A DNA stretch of 64,000 bases. Origin: Erythrobacter litoralis (GTDB lineage: Bacteria > Pseudomonadota > Alphaproteobacteria > Sphingomonadales > Sphingomonadaceae). The stretch spans positions 434,001-498,000 of the forward strand of contig NZ_CP017057.1 of assembly GCF_001719165.1 (NCBI RefSeq), read 5' to 3'. The position numbers were made by a program, and so were the translations under genes. The notes below the pieces were generated by a model that ran no database searches, was not told the DNA's origin, and saw only the letters and a list, made by a program, of their open reading frames with translations. Of this stretch, positions 18,413-26,707 are shown piece by piece (position 1 is the stretch's first letter; each line of letters opens with the position of its first letter).

Positions 18413-19113
18413 TGGAAATCACCTTGTTTGATGTCAACGACCTCAGTCACCGGCGCGAGTTCCACATTGTAGCCCGCAGCTAACACGCCGTTGAACAAAG
18501 GGCAGACATAAAGAAGGCCATTGTGCTGCTGCTTATCGAAATCACGGAGGGCATGTGCCATAGCGGTGAGATAAACCGAGACGTCGGCAAAGACATACGT
18601 GCCCGCAGATGCGTTGCTAGAGATCACTCGTTTCTCGGCTGCCTCAACCACCATGCCATCGTGATCGAGCCTTAAGTAACTGTAGCTCGGCGATCTGCTT
18701 TGGAAGGCGAGGGCAATGGCGCCGCAATCCGAATCTCGCGAGAAAACTGCCCCAGGGTTCAGGTCGCTTGCATAGAGAATATCTGCGAGATCGACGATCA
18801 AGGGGCCGTCGTCGGCGATACTCATCGCGACACCGGCCATTGCGCTCAGAGCGGCGCCCCGAGTATACTGACCGAGAAATACCTGTGCGGCGCCCGGATA
18901 CCAGCGCGCGAGCGACCCAGTCGCAAAAGCGCGGGTTTCCGGCCTGTCAGCCATGACGAAGACGTGCCTCTCTGGAGCGACGTCAGCGGCCCATGGCCGA
19001 GACCGGAGCGCGGCGCGCAGCATCGGTTGACCCTGAACGATGAGCTCGGCTTTCACCGATCCGTCAGGCCGAATGAAATCCGGTCCCGCCAAGGGCACAA
19101 CGACCCGCATCAA
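18409..19113 (-). CDS. Sugar nucleotidyltransferase-like protein, degenerate signature loop
   Basis: 234 aa, nucleotidyltransferase fold. The start VVVPLAGPDF corresponds to the usual glycine-rich loop but lacks the GxGxR pattern. VDLADI replaces the usual metal-binding aspartate segment and EKRVISSNASAGTYVF matches the sugar-binding part of NTP transferases. It resembles each half of the next upstream protein, so three related domains lie in a row. The start overlaps that gene by 4 nt. It may activate a sugar or polyol phosphate, or be a non-catalytic partner. Confidence 0.75.
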   Translation of the reverse strand: MMRVVVPLAGPDFIRPDGSVKAELIVQGQPMLRAALRSRPWAADVAPERHVFVMADRPETRAFATGSLARWYPGAAQVFLGQYTRGAALSAMAGVAMSIADDGPLIVDLADILYASDLNPGAVFSRDSDCGAIALAFQSRSPSYSYLRLDHDGMVVEAAEKRVISSNASAGTYVFADVSVYLTAMAHALRDFDKQQHNGLLYVCPLFNGVLAAGYNVELAPVTEVVDIKQGDFQ

Positions 19114-20624
19114 TCCGGCGCGTCAGGTGACGGACCGACGCCCTGCCTCGTTAGAAAGGCTTCTAGATCGTCCGGTGTCCCGAGGCCCTGCATCGCATTC
19201 CTCGGGACTTCGTAGACCCCGATCCGTGCGCCTTGTGCAATCATGAAGTTATAGACCGGACAAGTATAGAACTCCCCGTTCACGCGTTGGTTGGCCGCCA
19301 TCATGTCCGCAGCGGCGCCAACGAAATCCCGGCCGCGCGCAAATAGATAGATTCCGACCGTCGCTAGATCCGAGATCGGCTTTTTCTCGGCCACCTCCTG
19401 AACTAACCCGTCGGCACCCACACGAGCGAAGGACCATTTCGGGTCCATCTCCGGGTCCCGGAACACAAGGATCGAGCCGTCGAGTTGCCGATTGAAACAA
19501 TCTTCTATAAAATCGGAGACGTTGAAATCGACGATTTGGTCGGTGTTGGCCACCATCATCGGCCGATCGTCGTCGAACACGCGCCGGGCCAGCAACACGG
19601 TCGATGCCGTACCTTCGGTCAAATTTTCGACCGGGATGACCGTGACTCCCTTCGCTTCCAGATCAAGAACCGCTTGGGTCTGTTCATCCTGGTGCTGCTT
19701 GCGCAGAAGGACGGTAACTTGCGAGTCACTCGGCGAAACGTTGTCGATGACGTGGGACAGCATCGGCTGATCGAGAACGTCAATGAATGGCTTCGGCTTT
19801 TTCCAGCCGGCCTTGGCAAACCGGCTTCCTTCACCCGCTGCCGGCAGGATCACGTTGATGCGCGCGCCGGCGTGTGGCCGTTCGCGTATCAACGCGGCCG
19901 CGGGTGAGCGTTCAAACGCAGTGATCCGGGACGGCTCGAAAAAGCTGTGGTAGTCTCGCGCATCGATCGGGGACAGCATGATGCGACGGTTCATCAAAAG
20001 AGCTTCGTTCAATGACGCGCTAATGTAGAACAGACCATTGACATTCACGTCATTGAGTACCGCTTTCTGCGCTGCCAGGAGGAAGGTCTCCGCTTTTTGG
20101 AAATAGTAGAAGCCGGCAACAGCGTTTCGCGACATGACCTTTTTCTCGAAGGCCTGAACTACTTCGTGCCCGTCCTCCGCTACAACGTAACACCATCGCG
20201 GATGAACGGCATCGAAGGTGATGACACCAGCATCTGCCTCCGAATTATTGAACCGCGCCACATGTCCCGCCAGATTGTCGGTGATGATCTGGTCGCTGTT
20301 GAAGATCAGAAGCTCACGGTTCGCATCAAGGACATCGATCGCAAGGAGACAGGAACATAAGCCCCCAGACGTTTCGCCCAATCGCTCGACAATCGTCGCG
20401 CTTTCCCCAGCAGCCAGTTTAAGCACCCGATCGAGCGAGAACCCTCGCGCATCTTCGCGATCGACGATGAAGGTGAAATCAGCGTCTGGGAAGTCGCGTT
20501 TTAGGCTGTCAATCACTAGCTTGATCATAGGCTGACCGGCCACTTCGATCAGAGGCTTGGGAAAGAAATACTCCTCCTCCGGAAAAAAGGACGTGCGGCC
20601 GGAAATCGGGATCAAAATCTGCAT
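19110..20624 (-). CDS. Fused two-domain nucleotidyltransferase
   Basis: 504 aa made of two consecutive nucleotidyltransferase domains. The first (1-~245) begins LIPISGRTSFF and has a poor signature loop but keeps FPKPLIEVAGQPM. The second (~255-504) begins ILPAAGEGSRFAKAG with the canonical G-x-G-x-R pattern and KPKPFIDVLDQPM; TDQIVDF and EKKPISDLATVGIYLF follow. Probably only the second half is fully catalytic, joining NTP to a phosphorylated sugar or polyol. It lies in an operon with a HAD phosphatase, a GDPD-like enzyme and a WavE-type transferase. The exact product is unknown. Confidence 0.85.
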   Translation of the reverse strand: MQILIPISGRTSFFPEEEYFFPKPLIEVAGQPMIKLVIDSLKRDFPDADFTFIVDREDARGFSLDRVLKLAAGESATIVERLGETSGGLCSCLLAIDVLDANRELLIFNSDQIITDNLAGHVARFNNSEADAGVITFDAVHPRWCYVVAEDGHEVVQAFEKKVMSRNAVAGFYYFQKAETFLLAAQKAVLNDVNVNGLFYISASLNEALLMNRRIMLSPIDARDYHSFFEPSRITAFERSPAAALIRERPHAGARINVILPAAGEGSRFAKAGWKKPKPFIDVLDQPMLSHVIDNVSPSDSQVTVLLRKQHQDEQTQAVLDLEAKGVTVIPVENLTEGTASTVLLARRVFDDDRPMMVANTDQIVDFNVSDFIEDCFNRQLDGSILVFRDPEMDPKWSFARVGADGLVQEVAEKKPISDLATVGIYLFARGRDFVGAAADMMAANQRVNGEFYTCPVYNFMIAQGARIGVYEVPRNAMQGLGTPDDLEAFLTRQGVGPSPDAPD

Positions 20625-20634
20625 TTGGATTTCC

Positions 20635-21258
20635 TCACCTACCGTCTATTTCGTGAATGCGCGCCTTGATCGCACGGTAGGTCACGTCATCTGGCACTCC
20701 GATCTTCATCAGATGCCCGCCGCTGGCAATTGCCGCCTCAATGCCGTGGTCGTTATCCTCGAGGATCAAGCATTCTTCGGGTCGAACACTGAGCCGTTCC
20801 ATCGCGACCACGTACATCTCAGGATCTGGTTTACCATTGGTTACATCCTCATTGGACATCAACAGGTCGAGATGGCCTTTGAGATCAGACAGCCGCATCA
20901 TCTCTTCCACCGATTGGCGAACCGAGTTGGAACAAACGGCTGTCAGATACCCGTCCGCCTTTAATCGTGTTAGCGCGTATTGGTGATTGAAAACTGGTTT
21001 GCAGCGCAAGTTGCTGAATTCGAGCGTATAGTTCTGCTTCAGTTCATTGAGAAAATCATGAAGCCCCACAGGAAGGCCACGAGACTTGGAAAGCATTTTC
21101 AGTTTGGCCCGGGTCGGCAGCCCGTCGAATGTAGACAGATGACTTTCACGGCTAATCGTAAAGCCGAAATGACCCAGTGCACGGTTGAGAGCTTCGTAAT
21201 GCCAGTCCTTGGCTTCAATCAGAACGCCGTCCATGTCGAACAGGATTGCCTTGATCAT
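20635..21258 (-). CDS. HAD-superfamily phosphatase (beta-phosphoglucomutase/GPP-like)
   Basis: 207 aa. HAD motifs: FDMDGVL at the N-terminus (nucleophile and acid Asp), SNS for motif II, NGKPDP for motif III with its Lys, and LEDNDHG for motif IV. The alpha-helical cap sits between motifs I and II, as in subclass I. I chose ATG 21258 because it begins MIKAILFDMDG directly; the longer reading would add 41 residues overlapping the next gene. It starts 1 nt after the GDPD-like gene ends and ends 10 nt before the fused nucleotidyltransferase. It may act on the sugar or polyol phosphate of this operon. Confidence 0.88.
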   Translation of the reverse strand: MIKAILFDMDGVLIEAKDWHYEALNRALGHFGFTISRESHLSTFDGLPTRAKLKMLSKSRGLPVGLHDFLNELKQNYTLEFSNLRCKPVFNHQYALTRLKADGYLTAVCSNSVRQSVEEMMRLSDLKGHLDLLMSNEDVTNGKPDPEMYVVAMERLSVRPEECLILEDNDHGIEAAIASGGHLMKIGVPDDVTYRAIKARIHEIDGR

Positions 21259-21259
21259 T

Positions 21260-22018
21260 TTAGTCCGCCCCAAAAATACCATACGCTTCGTTTGGAAAAT
21301 CCGTACAAAGCTCGAAGCCCGCACATAAATGAAGGCCGTTCCGCAAGATTTCCTGCCATAATGCTTCGTGAGGACGACCATGCAACTCGGGTGACACCAT
21401 CGCGACCCGATGCCCTGAATCCAGCAGTTCTATGGCCTTCTGCACCTGTGGAAAGCTGCCGGTGAAATTGTCCACCCATACCCCGTGCGTGACATCGGCG
21501 AACGGTTGATCAGATTCGTACTCGCTTGCCCGAGAATAAACAGGAAATCCGCGACGGATGTATCCGAGTGCATCCGGTGTCGACATATCGAATGCGAACA
21601 GGCTTTCCATCGGGATACGGGCCGCTTCGATTGCATCGCCAATCATGTGCTGAAGGCCGTCTGCTTTTATGTTCAGGGCCAGCCTTCCGTTCCGGTTCTC
21701 AACTGCGCAATCCTCAAAGAATTGAGCCGCACGGATGGCGCCATCCTCTGCTATGACCGGATCGTGGGAGATCCAAAGTAATCCTTCCGAGTCCCGTAGA
21801 TCGGTCTCGATCCCAAACCCGAGATCAAGCGCTGCGACCAGGGCATCTCGGCTGTTCTTGTCGGCAGGATCGCTCCAAAGACCACGGTGGGCCAAAATGT
21901 TGCCCCTTTTCACTTCAAACTCCGTGTTATCTATGCGGTCGAGGTCTCGGGCAATCCTGAGCCGCGCAGCTCTGCGGTTCATCGCATTGCTTGTGCGCAT
22001 TTCCGGCCGACGGAGCAT
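21260..22018 (-). CDS. Glycerophosphodiester phosphodiesterase-like protein
   Basis: 252 aa, PLC-like TIM-barrel. The N-terminal region has ILAHRGLW (His-Arg), GFGIETDLR (Glu, Asp) and LWISHD (second His), the catalytic pattern of GDPD enzymes; the rest is short for the family. Starting at ATG 22018 makes the start overlap the stop of the upstream gene by 1 nt (TGATG). In a glycan operon it could hydrolyse or form a phosphodiester involving glycerol or a sugar. No signal peptide is evident, so it is likely cytoplasmic. Confidence 0.8.
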   Translation of the reverse strand: MLRRPEMRTSNAMNRRAARLRIARDLDRIDNTEFEVKRGNILAHRGLWSDPADKNSRDALVAALDLGFGIETDLRDSEGLLWISHDPVIAEDGAIRAAQFFEDCAVENRNGRLALNIKADGLQHMIGDAIEAARIPMESLFAFDMSTPDALGYIRRGFPVYSRASEYESDQPFADVTHGVWVDNFTGSFPQVQKAIELLDSGHRVAMVSPELHGRPHEALWQEILRNGLHLCAGFELCTDFPNEAYGIFGAD

Positions 22019-23106
22019 CACGGATACCCTGGATCGAAGGGCGTTATGCATTCATCCAGCACTCGCTCGTATGCGCCGGCCGTCTCAGGCGACAACGCAC
22101 CCGCCACAAGCTGCACCCATTCAAGAAAGCCCAACTCCCCGATGTTGGATAGCGCCGCGTAGCTCCCCATCACGTCGCGCATCGTGTAGTGCTGCCCCTT
22201 GACCCAATAGATGTCAGACGACATCTGGTCTACCACACCAAAATGATCTCTGAGCGCCGCCCAACTGTCGGAAATGGTCCATTCCAAGGAACGCCCTTGC
22301 CGCAGAAGGAACTGACTTGCAAAATAGGTCTCGGCCGCGGCGTAGCGGCAAAATTTGCCGATGGGCACCTCCAAAAATAGGCGCAACGGATCGGTCGGAA
22401 AATCCTCGGGTAAGGGACTTTCGCGCAAAGGCGGAGACCAGTATGAAAGCATATCGTCGATATGACCAAAGACCGTCTGGTCGCTCAAATGATAGGGTGC
22501 GAACTTGAAGGTCCCTCCAGCCATGCCAAACACCCGGTATTTTTGTGTTGTAGCCGCCGCTCCCAGCGGCGGGAAGAGCTGCGCCAGCGAGATCAGGCTG
22601 CTCATAATTGTGGGTTGATACAATCGCTGGTCGGTGCGCGACTTGATAACCCATTCCACGCCCAACTCCGCCGCCCTCCGCATTCCGCCGGAAGAGCTGA
22701 CTATTTGCATGTTCACGTTATAGGGGCCGGGAGTGGCCGGCTTATCGTTGAGAACGATGTCGACGCCCTCTTTGGCAATCCGGTCCAAATCTGTCTGAGG
22801 TGCGTCTTTCCAAGTCGAAAGGACTAGCCTGCAATCTGGCATATGGCGGCGATAGATGCGCACGGTTTCAAGCGAGAAATTCTCTGCAGACCAGATCGGC
22901 CCTTGTAGGACGATGGCTGCTTTTTCAGGCCGCACAGCGGGCTGAAGGGAGTATCTTGGCGAAGAATCTGCGCCCAGCCCTAATTCGACGGATGCCTTGG
23001 GCCGCGCCCGGCTCGTCATGAAATGCGAGCCCTTACTCGTTTCGGCGAAAAGAACGTGGCGCATGACTCGTCGCCGTATCCGGTTGGTAAGAGAACGCTT
23101 CGGCAT
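22018..23106 (-). CDS. WavE-family LPS/capsule glycosyltransferase-like protein
   Basis: 362 aa. The pattern AAIVLQGPIW, then LVLSTWKD, NDKP, NVNMQIVSSSGG and VIKSRTDQRLY is that of the WavE lipopolysaccharide synthesis family of putative transferases. About 60 basic, low-complexity residues precede the conserved part, so the true start may be further inside. It is the first gene of the six-gene minus-strand operon. Its biochemical activity has not been established for most relatives. Confidence 0.85.
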   Translation of the reverse strand: MPKRSLTNRIRRRVMRHVLFAETSKGSHFMTSRARPKASVELGLGADSSPRYSLQPAVRPEKAAIVLQGPIWSAENFSLETVRIYRRHMPDCRLVLSTWKDAPQTDLDRIAKEGVDIVLNDKPATPGPYNVNMQIVSSSGGMRRAAELGVEWVIKSRTDQRLYQPTIMSSLISLAQLFPPLGAAATTQKYRVFGMAGGTFKFAPYHLSDQTVFGHIDDMLSYWSPPLRESPLPEDFPTDPLRLFLEVPIGKFCRYAAAETYFASQFLLRQGRSLEWTISDSWAALRDHFGVVDQMSSDIYWVKGQHYTMRDVMGSYAALSNIGELGFLEWVQLVAGALSPETAGAYERVLDECITPFDPGYP

Positions 23107-23340
23107 CTGTTATCCCGATAACCCTTGGCCTTAACAATTGCGAATGAATTACAATCGACCGCCGCAAAGAAATCGAAGGTTCCCTTCCGGAAATAACGTC
23201 ATGCCAAGAGGGTGTCCAGCTTGCTGAGGAAAGCACGAAGAGGCGCCTGAGCGATAGGTGAAGGTGCTAACGTGGGGCGGATAGATTGTATCCAAATGAT
23301 CATAAGGCTATGGTTTTGTCGGAAACCATCCCGGGGGCAA
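23107..23340. promoter_or_regulatory. Divergent intergenic region between WavE-like operon and flippase
   Basis: 234 nt separate two divergently read transcription units, so at least two promoters should lie here. I could not identify convincing -35/-10 pairs by eye. A purine-rich GGGGGCAA lies just before ATG 23341 and fits a ribosome site. Confidence 0.45.
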
Positions 23341-24723
23341 ATGGCAAACGCAGCAAACCGCACTCTTCTCGAACGCTTGAAAAATGGTGACGGCATCGGG
23401 GTCCGCGTGGTGAGAAGCTCCGCGAGCATCGCCATCGGTAACGGTGCTTCGCAAGCGTTGCGCTTAGTGTCAAATCTCGCCCTGTCGAGACTTCTTTTTC
23501 CCGAAGCGTTCGGTCTGATGGCTTTGGTGACAGTGTTCATCACCGGGCTCCATATGCTATCTGACGCGGGGACCAGCCCGTCGATTATGCGCCACGAGCG
23601 CGGCGATATGCCCCGATTCCTGAATACGGTGTGGTCGCTTCAAGTCCTGCGGGGCGTGTTTCTGTGGCTACTTACAATCGCTATCGCGCCGCCGGTCGCA
23701 AGGCTTTATGATGAGCCTTTGCTGGCTCAGCTCCTGCCCGTTACTGGCATTTCGCTGCTGATCGCCGGATTAGCTCCGACGCGATACGAGACATATCTCA
23801 GACACCTCAGAGTTACGCGCGTGACGCTGCTCGATCTCGGAAGCCAAGCCATCAGCATCGCGCTGGTAATTGTTTTGGCATGGTGGCTTCAGTCGGTTTG
23901 GGCGCTCGTATTCGGTACAATCCTTGGGGCTGCAGCGCGTGTCGGGCTGTTACATGCTTTCCTTGACGGCCATGTCGACAAGTTTCGCATCAACCGCGAG
24001 GATGCCTCCGAGATACTCACGTTCGGTAGGTGGATTTTCCTGAGCTCAATATCAGGTTTCGTCGTTCTACAAGGCGACAAAGCGGTGCTAGGTGCATACC
24101 TCTCGCTTGCGGCCCTCGGCATCTACAATATTGGGTATTTCATGGGCATTTTCGCTGCGCAGCTGACCGATGTCGTACAAAGCAAGGTGTTGATTCCTCT
24201 CTATCGCGAGGCGAGCCCAGCCACGAGCAGCAATGACGCGCGCGTTGTCCACCGCCTGCGCCTGCTGCTGTCTTGCGGGGGCCTAGCACTGCTAGGCCTG
24301 TTTGCGTTCGGTGGAACGGTCATAATCGAGTTGCTCTATGATCCGCGTTACGCGTCCGCTGGTCTGATCGTGGTCCTGATCGCCTGTGCCCAGATGATGG
24401 GCCTGGCGAGCAAGGTATACGATCAGGCTGCGCTTGCGTATGGTGATTCCCGTGGCTTTTTCATCGTCGTAGCTGTGCGAGCTGTGCTGCAGACCATCTT
24501 CCTCTGGGTTGGTGCCGCGATTTTCGGTGTTGCGGGTGCCTTGATCGGGCAGGGGTTTGCGCTGCTTGCAGCACATGTTGGATCTATCGTACTTGCGCGA
24601 AAACATAAGTGTTGGGACCCCATGCACGACGGTGTTATTATCAGCGGGGCTTTCGTGCTCAGTGCCGGGGCTGTACTCGTGCATAGGGATGGCTTGACGG
24701 CTTTTCTTGCCAGTGGATTATGA
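23341..24723 (+). CDS. Polysaccharide flippase of the MOP/Wzx type
   Basis: About 460 aa with some 12-14 hydrophobic segments, the usual size and layout of MOP-superfamily O-unit exporters. The early conserved part reads RVVRSSASIAIGNGASQALRL followed by LSRLLFPEAFGLMAL, a typical Wzx start. It would move lipid-linked repeat units across the inner membrane. ATG 23341 is preferred to the upstream start at 23272 because the ribosome site and the hydrophilic N-terminal helix fit it. Downstream of it the next unit is IS debris, then a polymerase-like gene. Confidence 0.9.
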   Translation: MANAANRTLLERLKNGDGIGVRVVRSSASIAIGNGASQALRLVSNLALSRLLFPEAFGLMALVTVFITGLHMLSDAGTSPSIMRHERGDMPRFLNTVWSLQVLRGVFLWLLTIAIAPPVARLYDEPLLAQLLPVTGISLLIAGLAPTRYETYLRHLRVTRVTLLDLGSQAISIALVIVLAWWLQSVWALVFGTILGAAARVGLLHAFLDGHVDKFRINREDASEILTFGRWIFLSSISGFVVLQGDKAVLGAYLSLAALGIYNIGYFMGIFAAQLTDVVQSKVLIPLYREASPATSSNDARVVHRLRLLLSCGGLALLGLFAFGGTVIIELLYDPRYASAGLIVVLIACAQMMGLASKVYDQAALAYGDSRGFFIVVAVRAVLQTIFLWVGAAIFGVAGALIGQGFALLAAHVGSIVLARKHKCWDPMHDGVIISGAFVLSAGAVLVHRDGLTAFLASGL

Positions 24724-24824
24724 CCGAAGCTCAACGTCCATGGAATGCTGGTAAATTGGGCTCAGGACCCATTAAATCGCTTTCACTTGAAGAAATTGAA
24801 TAATTCAATGGCAGCATCAGGTAG

Positions 24825-25194
24825 GTGCTGTTGGTCTCCGAATTGTGGTTGTTGAGCGAGGCGCAGAAGCGGCGCATTGAACCCACTTCCTACTGTCGCA
24901 TCGCATTCCATTGGTCGACAACCTGTGATGAGGATCGGCTAGCCCGTCTTGAGCAACCTTCGGAGACACAGTTTAGGGCGAACCACCTCAAACACCAAGG
25001 TGGACATACGGTCTTACCGATCTTCAGAACCAGATCGAGGTCTTCGTCGAGCATCGCTACCACGAAGCCTCGACAACTTCCCACTCGCCGACGCCTACTT
25101 CGGCAGGGCGACAGCAATCATCAAGCGAAGAGAAAGGATCAAACGACAGACACTCGAATATCGGCGCTTGCAACACTGCAAGCTCGCCGCCTAA
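24825..25194 (+). pseudogene. Fused IS5-type and IS3-type transposase fragments
   Basis: Two unrelated scraps lie head to tail. Around 24835-24950 the reading LLSEAQKRRIEP matches the N-terminus of an IS5-family transposase and is then frameshifted. From about 25020 to 25194 the readings IEVFVEHRYHE, then DAYFGRATAIIKRRERIKRQ and HCKLAA* match the C-terminus of an IS3-family (IS2/IS3-type) transposase, again with frame changes. No ends or target duplications seen. The flanking bases 24724-24824 and 25195-25348 hold nothing recognisable. Confidence 0.75.
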
Positions 25195-25348
25195 ACCTCA
25201 AATCCAAACGAGGCCCACACTCCGCTGATCTACGCTGCGAGCTGTGCCAAATGTTCTGACGACTGATAATAGACAGAATACTTGAGTGAATTTGCAATCT
25301 GCCTGTTATCTGCACGCAGCACGCACAATCATGGAATGATTCCGATCA

Positions 25349-26707
25349 ATGCCTAATACGATCGCCTATGCCATGTTGATCATTTGGCCAGCCGTGACCC
25401 TGGCACTATTCGCAAAACTGCGGCCAGCCCACGCGTTAATTTGGTCACTGCTGGGAGGGTACCTAGTATTGCCAGTCAATACGAGATTTGATATTTCTGG
25501 GATCCCAGCGCTCGATAAGACCTCTATCCCGAGCATTGCAGCTTTGATCGGGGCGCTCCTATTCGTGGGGCCCGTCGTACTACGGTTGCCTCGCAAATGG
25601 TGGTTAATGGGCCTGATGGCCCTTTACGTCTTGTCGCCCATGCTTACCGTCCTGACTAACCCTGATCCTCTAGTGTTCGGCAGCGTAATGCTTCCGGGAT
25701 TGAAGCCTTACGACGCGTTTTCTGCAGCTGCCTACAACGGTGTCGACCTCATTCCTTTCCTGCTGGGATACAACATGCTCCAGACTGACCGGTCACACGA
25801 TTATCTCTTGCGGGCCTTAGTCGCGGCGATGCTTTGCTACAGCCTTTTAATGCTGATCGAAATCCGATTGAGTCCGCAATTACATACGTGGATCTATGGT
25901 TTCTTTCCACATAGCTTCGGTCAGCAAATGCGGGACGGAGGGTTCAGACCGGTCGTTTTTCTGGGCCACGGATTGTTGGTCGCTATCTTAACCAGCATGA
26001 CGATTATCGCCGCGGCCTACATCGCGCGGCAACGAGGCCAAATATTGGGCGTTTCTGCATGGTTTTGGCTGGCATACCTTATGGGCATCATGGTTCTTTG
26101 CAAGTCGCTAGGGGCGCTAATTCTCACCATCGCAGCGCTACCTGTGGCACTCTTCATGCGACGGGAAGCTATCCGACTCATCTGCGCATTGATAGCGATT
26201 ACCGTATTGGTGTATCCGATGATGCGCGGAGCGGATGTGGTGCCAGTACAGGCCTTGGCCGATCAAGTGGCCGCTGCGAACTCCGAGCGCGCCTCCTCTT
26301 TTCAGACAAGAATTGACAATGAGAATAGTCTTCTCGAGCGCGCGGGTCAACGCTTCTTGTTCGGTTGGGGCGGATATGGTCGAAACCGGATTTACGATGA
26401 AGACACTGGCAAGGATCTGAGTATAACCGATGGGACTTGGGTTATCGTTATCGGAAATAGCGGCTGGATTGGTTATATTTCTACTTTCGGGCTTCTGTGC
26501 CTGCCGATGTTGAGGACATGGTGGAGGGGTTCACCTTTGAGCGCGGCTAGTGCCGCTTTATCTCTTATAATGGTCGTTAATCTTTTAGATCTATTGCCCA
26601 ACTCTTCGCTTACTCCTCTTACGTGGCTCTTAGCGGGGACTTTAGCCGCAATTCCACAAAAGACAGATCAAGCAAGGCAAAGCAAACGCTTCAAATCATT
26701 TGGGTAG
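25349..26707 (+). CDS. Polytopic membrane protein, polymerase/O-antigen-ligase-like (Wzy-type)
   Basis: 452 aa with about ten hydrophobic segments and a long non-membrane loop (~315-375) containing GWGGYGRNR and a DGTWVIVIGNSGWIGY re-entry. This layout fits Wzy polymerases and WaaL-like ligases, whose sequences are poorly conserved. With a flippase (23341) and a phosphotransferase (left edge) it completes the Wzx/Wzy set. Polymerase is the more likely role; ligase cannot be excluded. The ATG at 25349 has no strong ribosome site. Confidence 0.75.
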   Translation: MPNTIAYAMLIIWPAVTLALFAKLRPAHALIWSLLGGYLVLPVNTRFDISGIPALDKTSIPSIAALIGALLFVGPVVLRLPRKWWLMGLMALYVLSPMLTVLTNPDPLVFGSVMLPGLKPYDAFSAAAYNGVDLIPFLLGYNMLQTDRSHDYLLRALVAAMLCYSLLMLIEIRLSPQLHTWIYGFFPHSFGQQMRDGGFRPVVFLGHGLLVAILTSMTIIAAAYIARQRGQILGVSAWFWLAYLMGIMVLCKSLGALILTIAALPVALFMRREAIRLICALIAITVLVYPMMRGADVVPVQALADQVAAANSERASSFQTRIDNENSLLERAGQRFLFGWGGYGRNRIYDEDTGKDLSITDGTWVIVIGNSGWIGYISTFGLLCLPMLRTWWRGSPLSAASAALSLIMVVNLLDLLPNSSLTPLTWLLAGTLAAIPQKTDQARQSKRFKSFG

